Source: Gordonia amarae NBRC 15530
Lineage (GTDB): Bacteria; Actinomycetota; Actinomycetes; Mycobacteriales; Mycobacteriaceae
Assembly: GCF_000241345.1 (NCBI RefSeq)
Contig: NZ_BAED01000014.1
Location: forward strand, 1-64,000
Reading direction: 5' to 3'
Length of the DNA stretch: 64,000 bases
Below are positions 40,065-48,898 of the stretch, piece after piece; positions within the stretch are counted from its first letter, which is position 1; every line of letters begins with the position of its first letter. The position numbers and the translations under genes are program-made. The notes beneath the pieces are model-generated. The model was not told the DNA's origin and did not search any database. It saw only the letters and a program-made list of their open reading frames with translations.

Positions 40065-40532
40065 ATGATCACCCTCGATCACCTCGACGTAAGACTTCTG
40101 AATCTGCTGTCGCGCAATGCACGGGCGGGAATCGCGGAACTGGCGCTACGGACCTCCGTCGCCCGGAACACGGTCGCGGCCCGGCTCAGGCGCCTTGAAA
40201 ACGCCGGTGTACTCGATGGTTTCGCGCCACGGGTCAATCTTGAGCCACTCGGGGTGACCGTGCGGGCCTTCCTCGCGCTGAAACTGGAGCAGGGGCACCT
40301 CGACAGCGTGGTCGCCGGTCTCGCCGACATACCCGAGGTACTCGAGGTACATGCCACGACGGGCAGTGCGGATCTGCTGGTGCAGGCGGCCACCCGCACC
40401 CACGAGGGCCTGCAGGAGCTGATTCAGCGGGTGGTGTCGATTCGTGGTGTGGCGCATTCGAATACAACGCTGGCACTGACGACGCCGCTGAAGTTCCGGG
40501 TGCAGCCGCTGATCGACACACTCGTGGACTGA
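40065..40532 (+). CDS. Lrp/AsnC family transcriptional regulator
   Basis: A 155-residue protein: HTH (about 5-60, LDVRLLNLLSRNARAGIAEL) and the ligand-binding RAM/AsnC domain (about 70-145). Divergent from the 2-oxoacid oxidoreductase, which it probably controls in response to an amino acid or 2-oxoacid. ATG 40065 is the natural start. Confidence 0.9.
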   Translation: MITLDHLDVRLLNLLSRNARAGIAELALRTSVARNTVAARLRRLENAGVLDGFAPRVNLEPLGVTVRAFLALKLEQGHLDSVVAGLADIPEVLEVHATTGSADLLVQAATRTHEGLQELIQRVVSIRGVAHSNTTLALTTPLKFRVQPLIDTLVD

Positions 40533-40571
40533 GCGTGCCGATCGGCGGCTGCGGTGATCAGCCCACGGTGA

Positions 40572-40619
40572 GATCAGGGCAGGAGGGGATCAGAGCAGGA
40601 GGGGACCAGGGCAGGCGCG
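40572..40619. repeat. Three imperfect tandem copies of a 16-bp unit
   Basis: The units GATCAGGGCAGGAGGG, GATCAGAGCAGGAGGG and GACCAGGGCAGGCGCG follow directly one after another between the convergent Lrp and amidohydrolase genes. They end one base before the amidohydrolase stop codon. A small minisatellite, possibly slippage-prone. Confidence 0.85.
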
Positions 40620-40620
40620 A

Positions 40621-42015
40621 TCATGCCTTGGCGAGATCGGACAATTCCTGGTCGGTGAGAACGTCTTTCGGGGCCAGGTTGGTGTCCTCGAGGGCGAATG
40701 ATCTGGTAAGCGGACAGGTGGCCAGGAATGCGACCTTCTCGCCCGGGCGGGGTCCCCGATCGGGGATCGGAGTGGTGATATCGATGCGCCGACCGGCCTT
40801 GATCACCTCGGTGATGGCACCTTCGCGCGCCAGCACCTTGATGTCGCGCAGGGGATCCCCGTCCACGACAATCACGTCGGCGGCACACCCTGGCGCCACC
40901 GCACCGAGCCTTCCGTCCATCTTCATCACCCAGGCAGCTTCCGAGGTCGCCGCCTTGATGGCCTCCATCGGGGTGAAACCGGCGTACTCGACGAGCATTT
41001 CCAGTTCCCGGGCGTGCCACTCGCCGATCGGTGTTATGGCGAACCCGGTTTCGGAGCCGGCGATCACGCGCACACCCGACTCCTTCGCCTTGCCGATGGC
41101 CCGTCCCGTCACCTCGAGTTCCGCCTTGAACACGTTGAGCAGATCCGGGTTGGTCCCGACGCGCTCACCGTAGTCGTACAGATTCCCCAGCAGGGTAAAG
41201 GTGGGACAGAGTGCGGTCCCGTTGGCGATGACCGCCTCCAGCGCATCGTCGTCCATATACGACGCGTGGTAGATCAGGTCCATGCCGGCCTCGGCGGCCT
41301 CCTTGGTACTCAACGAGTTCCGGCAGTGGCCTACCACCGGTGTGCTGAGATCGTGTGCGGCGTCGACCACGGCCCGCATCTCGGCCTTGTTCCATACCTT
41401 GACCTCCGGCCCCTTGACCGAGGGGATCAGGCCCGTGACCATCACCTTGATCCAGTCGACGCCGTACTTGACCTGGCGGCGGACCTCCTGGGAGATTCCC
41501 TCGAGGTTGTGCACGACGGTCGCGTACCCGGTGCGGCCCTCGTCGGCGATCAGCCGGCCGGCGGTGCCGCCGAGCATTGTCATCAGGGCATTGCCACCGG
41601 CGGCCATCCGGGGCCCCTCGACCACGTTTGCCTCGATGGCGTCGCGCAGCTCCACGCCGATGTTCCACAGACAGTCGGCGTCGAGGACGCTGGTCACCCC
41701 GGCACGCAGAACCTTGCGTGCGTTGCGCGCCGACAGCATCGCGCTGAAGGCTTCGGTCCGGTGGAAGAACAGTTCGTCGTTGCCGGTGGGTTCGCCGAAC
41801 GACAGGTGCGTGTGCGCGTCGATCAACCCCGGCATGACTGTCCTGCCCTGGGCCACAATACGTTCGACGTCGGTTCTGCCGTGTGCGAGGGCATCCGCGT
41901 GGGCTCCGATGGCGGTGATCACCCCGTCGTCGATGAGCACGCTCTCGTTGGCTCGCGGGGTATCGGTGATTCCGTCGATGACGGTTCCGCCCTCAATGAG
42001 AATTGTTGTGGTCAT
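40621..42015 (-). CDS. Metal-dependent amidohydrolase (TIM barrel)
   Basis: A 464-residue enzyme with HTH metal motif in GLIDAHTHLSF, a carboxylated-Lys candidate in VDWIKVMVTG, His in VVGHCRN and IYHASY, and the last site GSETG (Glu where Asp is usual). Belongs to the imidazolonepropionase/prolidase-type group. GGAGAACCCC precedes ATG 42015. Preceded by an SDR (53 bp), probably its operon partner; function may be ring or amide hydrolysis of a catabolite. Confidence 0.85.
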   Translation of the reverse strand: MTTTILIEGGTVIDGITDTPRANESVLIDDGVITAIGAHADALAHGRTDVERIVAQGRTVMPGLIDAHTHLSFGEPTGNDELFFHRTEAFSAMLSARNARKVLRAGVTSVLDADCLWNIGVELRDAIEANVVEGPRMAAGGNALMTMLGGTAGRLIADEGRTGYATVVHNLEGISQEVRRQVKYGVDWIKVMVTGLIPSVKGPEVKVWNKAEMRAVVDAAHDLSTPVVGHCRNSLSTKEAAEAGMDLIYHASYMDDDALEAVIANGTALCPTFTLLGNLYDYGERVGTNPDLLNVFKAELEVTGRAIGKAKESGVRVIAGSETGFAITPIGEWHARELEMLVEYAGFTPMEAIKAATSEAAWVMKMDGRLGAVAPGCAADVIVVDGDPLRDIKVLAREGAITEVIKAGRRIDITTPIPDRGPRPGEKVAFLATCPLTRSFALEDTNLAPKDVLTDQELSDLAKA

Positions 42016-42067
42016 GGGGTTCTCCAGAGATTTCGTGAATGGTGGGTCCGGGGCTGTCCGGACCGGG

Positions 42068-42832
42068 TCAGGCGTTGGTCACACCGAGAGCGAGTCCGCC
42101 GTCGACGGTCAGTACCGTGCCGGTGATCCACTCCGCAGTGGCAAGATGGATGACGGACTCGGCGACCTCGTCGGTCGTGCCGATGCGCCCGAGGGCGTGC
42201 GCGGACCCGAGTGCGTTGAGCCTGGCGCGCGCCTCGTCCCCGGTGCCGAGGCCTGCGCGCTCGTTGATCTCGGTGTACACACCGCCGGGACGAATACAGT
42301 TGACTCGCACACCGATCGGGCCGAGCTCGGCCGCCAGCACACCCGTCAGTGTTTCGAGTGCGCCCTTCGTTGCGGCGTACGGTGATGCGCCGGGGAAGCC
42401 GCGCTGAGTGTGTACCGAGCCGAAGAAGATGATCGATCCGCGCGCGTCCCGCAGTGCGGGTAGAGCTTCACGCGAGAGCATCACCGGACCGACGACGTTC
42501 GCGTCGTAAAGGTCAAGCATCTGCCGGGCATCGATCTCGGAGAGAGTGCTGCGGTACATGTTTCCGGCGGCGTTGACGAGGGTGTCGATCCTGCCGTCGC
42601 CGTGCCCCAGCGTGCGTTCGACCAGTTTTGCGCGGTCCTCGCTCTTGGTGACGTCGGCGACGACCGCCAGACAGCTATCGCCGAGTTCATCGGCGATAGC
42701 TGTTATCTTCGCCTCCCGTCTGCCGGCGATGACGACGTGCGCTCCGAGGGCGATGAACATCCGGGCCACGCCCGCGCCGATCCCGGAGCCGCCGCCGGTG
42801 ACCAGGACCGTGGAATCCTTGACGTCGCGCAT
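42068..42832 (-). CDS. SDR oxidoreductase
   Basis: A 254-residue classical SDR: TGGGSGIG, NAAG, YAATK (about 155), and GTVLTVDGG at the end. GGAGACGGCTC lies directly before the ATG. Its own promoter region holds GTAG-TTATAAG-CTAC (42855-42869). Together with the amidohydrolase it may oxidise a hydroxy intermediate before or after hydrolysis. Confidence 0.87.
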   Translation of the reverse strand: MRDVKDSTVLVTGGGSGIGAGVARMFIALGAHVVIAGRREAKITAIADELGDSCLAVVADVTKSEDRAKLVERTLGHGDGRIDTLVNAAGNMYRSTLSEIDARQMLDLYDANVVGPVMLSREALPALRDARGSIIFFGSVHTQRGFPGASPYAATKGALETLTGVLAAELGPIGVRVNCIRPGGVYTEINERAGLGTGDEARARLNALGSAHALGRIGTTDEVAESVIHLATAEWITGTVLTVDGGLALGVTNA

Positions 42833-42854
42833 GAGCCGTCTCCATTCGCTCGTA

Positions 42855-42869
42855 GTAGTTATAAGCTAC
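42855..42869. promoter_or_regulatory. GTAG-TTATAAG-CTAC inverted repeat before the SDR/amidohydrolase operon
   Basis: Perfect 4-bp arms within CGTAGTAGTTATAAGCTAC. It lies 23 bp before the SDR start. It does not fit the regulon motif, so it may be a site for the TrmB-type regulator encoded just upstream. Confidence 0.35.
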
Positions 42870-42937
42870 ACGACGTATGTGATGGGCGTCTCGAATACGA
42901 GGACGTGAGTTCGGGAGAATCCTGGGTCGGACGCCGG

Positions 42938-43852
42938 TCAGCGACCGGAACCGCGCCGGCTGATCCGGGGAGTGCCGTCCGGGACGGGCCGGTTGCCCCC
43001 GCTGTGCGCCGCGCGCATGAGTTCGGCGGCGATCCCGTGATCGGACCGCAGGCGTTCGAGGTCGGGGTCGGACTTCCAGAAACGGTCGACCTCGGTGGAG
43101 TCGAAGTGCTCGCCCATCAGCTGGATGGCGATGTCGTGGCGGATGTACTCGATCGCGAGCAGCACCACGGCCGGGTTGTCGGTGTACACGCCCCACGCGT
43201 TGACATCGGTCAGTCCGCCGACGACGGCCTCCTCGCGGTCGCCGACGACGGTGAACATCCGGCAGCCGAGGTTGGCCAACGACACCTCGGGTGTGGAGCG
43301 GGTGTGCTGGTAGCAGTGGCCGACCTGGGTGCCGACTTCTCCGAAGGTGAGCGCCGAGATGTCCACCGAACGCCGGTCCGCGGCGAGCAGAGAGTCCTCG
43401 AGTTCATCCCATTCCGTACCCCACGCTGAGATGAACAGCTCGTGCTTGGAAGCATTGATGACGTCCTGGGCACAGTCGAGCAGGGCCGACTTGTTGCCGA
43501 GATCGTGGATGAGCCGCACCTGGGGAGTGGCGGTGACCGTCGGGAGGATCCGCTCAAGCTCGGCGATGGACTCCTCGTACTCCTTCGACAGCCGATTGAC
43601 CAGGACGCGGGGAGGGAGTGGGAGGTATTCGACCGTGCTGCCGTCGCCGGACGCCTTCACCTCGAATGCGGCCCCACGCGCGACGAGCTTACCGAGGGTC
43701 TCGTACACGGTGCTGCGTGGCACCCCGGACTTCTTGGCCACCTCGTATCCGTTGCTCGGAACCCCTGAGCCGACAAGCGCGACATACGCTTTGGCCTCGT
43801 ATCCGGACATGCCGAGATGCTGGAGCCGCTCGACGATAGCTGTCAGCGCCAA
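42938..43852 (-). CDS. TrmB-type transcriptional regulator
   Basis: A 304-residue protein with a winged helix (about 8-75, LGMSGYEAKAYVALVGSG and VPRSTVYETLGKL), a linking coiled coil, and a phospholipase-D-like TrmB effector domain (about 105-270). TrmB proteins sense sugars or other small molecules in bacteria and archaea. I use TTG 43852 because GGGAGGT lies six bases before it; an ATG at 43909 has none. It probably controls the SDR/amidohydrolase operon next to it. Confidence 0.8.
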   Translation of the reverse strand: MALTAIVERLQHLGMSGYEAKAYVALVGSGVPSNGYEVAKKSGVPRSTVYETLGKLVARGAAFEVKASGDGSTVEYLPLPPRVLVNRLSKEYEESIAELERILPTVTATPQVRLIHDLGNKSALLDCAQDVINASKHELFISAWGTEWDELEDSLLAADRRSVDISALTFGEVGTQVGHCYQHTRSTPEVSLANLGCRMFTVVGDREEAVVGGLTDVNAWGVYTDNPAVVLLAIEYIRHDIAIQLMGEHFDSTEVDRFWKSDPDLERLRSDHGIAAELMRAAHSGGNRPVPDGTPRISRRGSGR

Positions 43853-44019
43853 GGTATGACCTCCCGTTGTGCCAGGCGTGCCGACTGTGTCGACAAGCAC
43901 ATCCAGCATAGGGGAACCGGGTGTTCTGCCAGGCCAAGGCTCCGACAGGTGCGTCGTGGTGCCGCCACGCCGTGTGCCGGCGGCACCACGAGCAGGACCT
44001 CCCCGCGGAGTGTGCGATC

Positions 44020-45510
44020 TCAGCGTTCGCGATTGGCCTGGCTCGCACCGCTGAGCAGGAACTGCCTGATGTGGGTGAACTCGAGGATGCCCTCGATTCC
44101 GCCCTCACGGCCCCAGCCCGACTGTTTGATCCCGCCGAACGGTTCCGTCAGGCAGACCCCGGCCAGGTTGATCGCCAGGTTGCCGGCCTCGACGCATTGG
44201 GCGACCGCGAATGCGGCCGTGGCGTCGGCCGAGTACACCGACGCCGCGAGTCCGAACCGGGTGTTGTTGGCGATGGTGATCGCGTCCTCGACGTCGTCGT
44301 AGGCGATGGCGACGATGATCGGTCCGAACACCTCCTCCTGCGCGATGAAACTGTCCGGGTCGACGTCACGCAGCAGTGTCGGCTCGAAGTAGAAGCCCTC
44401 ACCGTTGAACTCCGGTGGCCTGCGTCCACCCGCGGCGACGTTCGCGCCGTCCGCGATTGCGCGTTCCAGCATTGATTCGACGCGCACCAGTGCGCGTTCA
44501 TTGCCGAGTGGGCCGAGGACCGTGGCGGGATCGAGTGGGTCGCCGACCTTGTACTGTGCGAATTCCACGGCCAGCCGGGCGACGATCTCGTCGTACCTGG
44601 ACCGGGGAATCAGGATGCGGCTCAAGGCGACACAGATCTGGCCGACGCCACCGATCGCGGCCGGGACCAGGGTGGGGATCACCTCATCGAGTACGGCGTC
44701 GGGAAGAATGATCGCGGGCGACTTGCCGCCGAGTTCGAGGACCGTGCGGGCCAGCCGGGGTGCGGTCTGGGTGACCACGTCGACACCGACGCTCACCCCT
44801 CCGGTCATGTGCACCATGTCCACACCCGGATGCGCAACGAGGTGCCGACTGGTCTCCATGCCGGCGGGCATGACGTTCACGACACCGGCCGGGAAGCCGG
44901 CGGCCTCGGCGCATTCGGCGATGACCCGTGCGGTCAGCTGCGAGTCGGGCGCGGCTTTGGCGACGAAAACACAGCCCGCCAGCAGACCCGGGATGATCTT
45001 CATGCCGATCTCGGGTACCGGGCCGTTATAGGTGAGGATCGCCAGTACCGCTCCGATGGGGTCATGACTGATCACGACCTCGGATCCGCCGCCGGTGCGT
45101 TTCTCCTTCCACGGTACCTTCGGCGCGTTGGCGAGAGCGGCACGCCAGATCGCGGACGCCGCTCCGGTATTGATCATCTCGCCGTGGCTGACCGGGAATC
45201 CGGACTCGATGGCCCACAGCCGATTCAGTTGGTCCATGCGGGATTCGAGTTCCTCGGCGAATCGTGTACACATAGCGATTCGTTCATCGACACTCATTCG
45301 CGGCCAAGGGCCTTCGTCAAATGCCTTGCGGGCCGCGGCAACGGCCGCGTCGGCTTCCTCGATGCCGGGGTCCGCGGCGGTGGCGACGACGCGCCCGGTG
45401 GAAGGCATGACGACGTCCACGGTGGCGCCGGCAACGGGATTGACCCATTTCCCGCCCAGGTAGACCGCATCAAGATGCGGCGCGTCGATGTCGATGGATG
45501 CTGTGGTCAC
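44020..45510 (-). CDS. Aldehyde dehydrogenase
   Basis: A 496-residue NAD(P)-dependent enzyme: nucleotide-binding stretch ending HMTGGVSVG, Glu in LELGGKS, nucleophile Cys in GGVGQICVALSRI and closing EPFGGIKQSGWGREGG. The GTG start at 45510 has AAAGG nine bases before it and gives the family N-terminus. It follows the mycofactocin-type SDR by 52 bp, so alcohol to aldehyde (SDR) to acid (this enzyme) is the likely order. Confidence 0.9.
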   Translation of the reverse strand: MTTASIDIDAPHLDAVYLGGKWVNPVAGATVDVVMPSTGRVVATAADPGIEEADAAVAAARKAFDEGPWPRMSVDERIAMCTRFAEELESRMDQLNRLWAIESGFPVSHGEMINTGAASAIWRAALANAPKVPWKEKRTGGGSEVVISHDPIGAVLAILTYNGPVPEIGMKIIPGLLAGCVFVAKAAPDSQLTARVIAECAEAAGFPAGVVNVMPAGMETSRHLVAHPGVDMVHMTGGVSVGVDVVTQTAPRLARTVLELGGKSPAIILPDAVLDEVIPTLVPAAIGGVGQICVALSRILIPRSRYDEIVARLAVEFAQYKVGDPLDPATVLGPLGNERALVRVESMLERAIADGANVAAGGRRPPEFNGEGFYFEPTLLRDVDPDSFIAQEEVFGPIIVAIAYDDVEDAITIANNTRFGLAASVYSADATAAFAVAQCVEAGNLAINLAGVCLTEPFGGIKQSGWGREGGIEGILEFTHIRQFLLSGASQANRER

Positions 45511-45562
45511 GGTGCCTGCCTTTGTCGGTTCGTGGAAATGGTTGCGCTGGTCATGCCCGAGT

Positions 45563-46402
45563 TCATCCGCCCATCGAGATGGTGTCGGACGAGCCCGCGT
45601 CGATCGGGAGCACGACGCTGGTGATGTAGCGAGCCTCATCACTGGCCAGGAACACCACGCCGTTGCTGATGTCCTGTGCGGTGACCCAGGGGATGGGCAG
45701 CATGTTCATCGTGGCGAACGCCGGTGCCGCGTCGTCCAGGGTCGCCTGCGGGTTGTCGGGGACGAACAGGCCGATGGTTTGCGCGTTGTCGATCATCCCG
45801 GTTCGGACGTTGGTGGGGCAGATGATGTTTGACCGGATGTTGTGCGTTGCGCCTTCCATTGCCACGAGGCGCATAAGCCCGACGACGCCATGCTTGCTGA
45901 TCTCGTACGCGCCGGTGTTGGGACAGCCTTTCAAGCTGGCGACCGAACCGGTGAAGATGAACGAACCGCCGCTGCCCGCCTCGACCATGTGCGGCATCGC
46001 GGCCTTCACGACATGCCACACGCCGATAAGGTTGGTGTCCAGGACATTCCGGAACTGTTCTGTGGACCATTCCCAGATGGGGTTGTAGCTGACGACCCCA
46101 GCGTTGGGGACGGCGATGTCGACCCGGCCGAATCGTTCGATGCCCTTCTTGAGGACAGCGGTGACGGCATCGAGGTCCCGGGAGTCCGCGCGTTCGGCGA
46201 CGATCCGGCCACCCGCCTCCTCGACGAGCCGGACCGTCTCGGCGAGATCGGCTTCGCGGGCGAGTGGGTACCCGACGTGTTCGTCGCAGAGGTCGAAGCC
46301 GATGATGTCGGCTCCTTCTCTGGCGAGGGCGACCGCGTGCGAACGTCCCTGCCCACGGGCGATTCCTGAGATGAAGGCGACCTTGCCCCTGACACGATCC
46401 AC
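45563..46402 (-). CDS. Mycofactocin-coupled SDR oxidoreductase (TIGR03971 type)
   Basis: A 279-residue protein that fits the family pattern closely: FISGIARGQGRSHAVALARE, then a insertion with YPLAREADLAETVRLVEEAG, YEISKHGVVGLMR (catalytic Tyr-Lys) and PTNVRTGMI. Mycofactocin-dependent SDRs (for example carveol dehydrogenase) keep NAD(H) bound and re-oxidise it with the peptide cofactor mycofactocin. The start is GTG 46402, five bases after AGGAGG. Divergent from the amidohydrolase at 46617 with regulon motif C between them. Confidence 0.9.
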   Translation of the reverse strand: MDRVRGKVAFISGIARGQGRSHAVALAREGADIIGFDLCDEHVGYPLAREADLAETVRLVEEAGGRIVAERADSRDLDAVTAVLKKGIERFGRVDIAVPNAGVVSYNPIWEWSTEQFRNVLDTNLIGVWHVVKAAMPHMVEAGSGGSFIFTGSVASLKGCPNTGAYEISKHGVVGLMRLVAMEGATHNIRSNIICPTNVRTGMIDNAQTIGLFVPDNPQATLDDAAPAFATMNMLPIPWVTAQDISNGVVFLASDEARYITSVVLPIDAGSSDTISMGG

Positions 46403-46525
46403 GTGGTCCTCCTGTTGTCGGCGGGCCGGGGCGACGGTGGTAGCGATTGCGCTGTGGTCGTGCGGAGTCCGGCCCGGTGCTGTCGGCAGGCCGGCGAAGT
46501 CGGCGGCCTTGAGATCGACTAGCGT

Positions 46526-46541
46526 CGTTAGTAGACTACCG
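46526..46541. promoter_or_regulatory. Regulon motif copy C
   Basis: CGTTAGTAGACTACCG lies between the divergent SDR and amidohydrolase genes, about 124 and 76 bp from their starts. It shares YTAGCGWCGTTAGTA with the copy at 50452, 13 of 15 bases. Confidence 0.6.
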
Positions 46542-46616
46542 ACGTGTGAGGCAGCGCATAAGAGTGATCATGGTCCATCCGGCCGGCGACAGGGTCGGTG
46601 AGAGTGGGATCGTCAG

Positions 46617-47672
46617 ATGACCGGCGCGGGTTCAGGTGTGCCGTCGCCGGCCGACCGCGTGATCGTCCGCTCGCCGGGCGTCATCGACGTACACGCGCAC
46701 GCGGTACTGCCGATGAGCCTGGGATGTGCGGGCGCGGCAGGGCCGGAGATCGGTTACCGCGAGGACGGGAGTCCGTTTTTCCGTGTCGGCGAGTATGTGC
46801 TGAACGGGGTTCGCTACGAGGGCTCGGCGTTCATGGACCCCGAGGTGCGGGTGGCCGCGATGGATGCGGCGGGCATTGGGCTGCAGATGATCTCACCCAA
46901 CCCGATCACCTACTTCACACGTCTGGATGCCCGCTCGGCGACCGACTACGCACGCGCGCACAACGATGCGATCGCCGAGGCCGCCGGACGTCATCCCGGA
47001 CGGCTTGTCGGCGCGGCCCAGCTGCCGATGCAGGATGTTCCGGCGGCGATCGCCGAACTCGAACGGTCCGTTCGGGAACTGGGTCTGGTGGCTGCCTACA
47101 TCGACACCGATATCGGCGATCGCACCCTGGATGCGCCCGAACTCGACGACTTCTACTCGGCGGCAGTCGAACTAGATGTTCCGGTCTTCATCCATCCGTC
47201 ACCTGTCGGTCAGGAAGGACCACCCGACGATACCCGGTTGCGCCGTTTCGATCTGGACCTGTTGCTGGGCTTCTCGTACGACGAGACGCTGGCAGTGGCG
47301 GCGCTGGTGTTCGGTGGAGTGCTCGAACGTCATCCGGCACTGGACGTCTGCCTGTCGCACGGTGGCGGGACGCTGGCGTTCGTCGCGGGCCGCTTCGCCC
47401 GCGCTGTCGCCAAACCGCGTGCCTGGGTGCCGGAGTTCCTGGTGGAGAACGGAATTGAGTCTTACCTACGTCGCCTGTGGCTCGATACCCATGTGCACAG
47501 CGCCGGCTCGTTACGGTTGCTGATCGACACCGTCGGTACCGACCGGCTCGTATTCGGAACCAACTTCGCCGGCTGGGATGCCGATGGTGCGACCGAAGTC
47601 GACGCCCTCGGTGACCTGCGCGAGACCACAACCGCCAACGCTGCTCACTTGCTCAGGCTCGGCCGAGCGTAG
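46617..47672 (+). CDS. Amidohydrolase 2 (ACMSD-type decarboxylase-like)
   Basis: A 351-residue barrel of the amino-carboxymuconate-semialdehyde decarboxylase group: HAH in VIDVHAHAVLP, His in VFIHPSP, His in CLSHGGG. In the last metal site, usually Asp (GTD), the sequence reads FGTNFAGWD. The gene is co-regulated with the mycofactocin SDR through the divergent promoter, so it may decarboxylate or hydrolyse the pathway's carboxylic product. ATG 46617 has a GAGAGTGGG-type site. Confidence 0.85.
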   Translation: MTGAGSGVPSPADRVIVRSPGVIDVHAHAVLPMSLGCAGAAGPEIGYREDGSPFFRVGEYVLNGVRYEGSAFMDPEVRVAAMDAAGIGLQMISPNPITYFTRLDARSATDYARAHNDAIAEAAGRHPGRLVGAAQLPMQDVPAAIAELERSVRELGLVAAYIDTDIGDRTLDAPELDDFYSAAVELDVPVFIHPSPVGQEGPPDDTRLRRFDLDLLLGFSYDETLAVAALVFGGVLERHPALDVCLSHGGGTLAFVAGRFARAVAKPRAWVPEFLVENGIESYLRRLWLDTHVHSAGSLRLLIDTVGTDRLVFGTNFAGWDADGATEVDALGDLRETTTANAAHLLRLGRA

Positions 47673-47760
47673 GTCGCCGATACGGGGCGGCAATCCCTTC
47701 GGGCGGTTCAGAAGTGAATCCACGGGTTGGCGTATATGCACAGGAACGCCCCCGGGCGCG

Positions 47761-47798
47761 CACTCTGCCCGGTCGATCGTGATCGACCGGGCAGAGTG
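47761..47798. terminator. Perfect 18-bp inverted repeat, bidirectional terminator
   Basis: An 18-bp stem (CACTCTGCCCGGTCGATC and its complement) with two loop bases lies between the ends of the convergent amidohydrolase and Zn-dehydrogenase genes. No T run, but symmetric position and strength fit a shared terminator. Confidence 0.8.
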
Positions 47799-47801
47799 AG
47801 G

Positions 47802-48847
47802 TCAACGACGGGGATCGACCAGGACCTTGGTGTGTTCGGTGGTCCCGGAGTCGAGTTCTTCGAACATCGCGGCGAGCTCACCGAGACCGATCGTCGCCGT
47901 GTGCAGTGCGAGGACGTCTAGACGCTTCTGCGTAATGGCTGAGATCGCACCGACGAAATCCTCGTGTGCGTACGCGAGGGAACGACGACTGTGAGTTCCC
48001 TGATCTGCCAATCCGAGTAGCTGACCTCCGACAGGTCCGCGGGGAATCCGACGAGAGAGAGTTGCCCACCCCGCCGGACGAGATCGGCCGTCGGCCTCAG
48101 CAGCGATGCGACGCCGGCACATTCGAACACGACATCGGCGCCTCGGCCGGACGTGGCTTCGGAGAGGGTGTCCGCGAGCCGCTCCGGTGCGACGACGGTG
48201 TCGAAGCCCAGTGCTCGTGCCGACTCCCGGCGTTTCGGCGTCGGCTCCGAGATGATGATCGTCGACGCACCCGCGTTTCGGGCGCATTGCGCCGTCAGCA
48301 AACCGATGGGACCGGCTCCCTGGACGACCACGATTGCGCCGAAGGGGATCTCGGCCCTACGCACCGCATGGAACGCCACGGCCGCCGGTTCCAGTAGCGC
48401 GGCCTCGACATCGGCCATCGAGTCGGGGACCGCAATCACCCGGCGGCCGGAAACCCTGATGCGAGTGGCGAATCCGCCGTGCGATGGTGCGTCGTCGGCT
48501 ATGCCCATCGCTTCGGCGAGGACGGCCTCGCAGTGTGTGGTATGCCCGGCCACGCAGTAACTACATGTGCCGCATGCGGGTCCGACCGCAACCGCGACTC
48601 GTTGCCCGACGGTGACATGCGAGACCTGGGAACCGACTGCCGACACGGTGCCGGTCCATTCGTGTCCGAACACCGCCTGCGGTAGCACGGCCGCTTGGTA
48701 ACCGTGGGTATCGGTCGCGCAGATTCCACAGTATCTGATGTCGACCACCACGCCGTCTTCGGCGGGGTCTGTTCCGGCGTCGCCTGCGACCAGTGTCAGT
48801 GCGTGTGGCCCGGCGACCAAGAGATGTCTGTGTTCGGTCGTTGTCAT
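47802..48847 (-). pseudogene. Zn-dependent alcohol dehydrogenase, frameshifted near its C-terminus
   Basis: From ATG 48847 (AAGGAGAGCCG before it) the frame has catalytic-zinc YCGICATD and FGHEW, structural zinc CGTCSYCVAGHTTHC, and Rossmann VVQGAGPIGLLTAQ. At about 47985-47995 the frame is lost; the family's C-terminus (SLAYAHEDFVGAISAITQ, then the end VLVDPRR) continues one frame away to the stop at 47802. A single missing base (around TVV-RSLAYAH) explains both. The unshifted frame would end at 47918 with a spurious 15-20 residue tail and lose about 50 residues. It follows the ALDH gene by 51 bp. Confidence 0.85.
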
Positions 48848-48898
48848 CGGCTCTCCTTGCGATCCCATGGTGTGTTCAGCAATCACTTCGATGCACCG

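Noticed and set aside
42855..42869. Sixth copy of the catabolic regulon motif
   Set aside because: It has GTAG-CTAC arms and fits CGTTARTA poorly; kept as a separate weak operator candidate.
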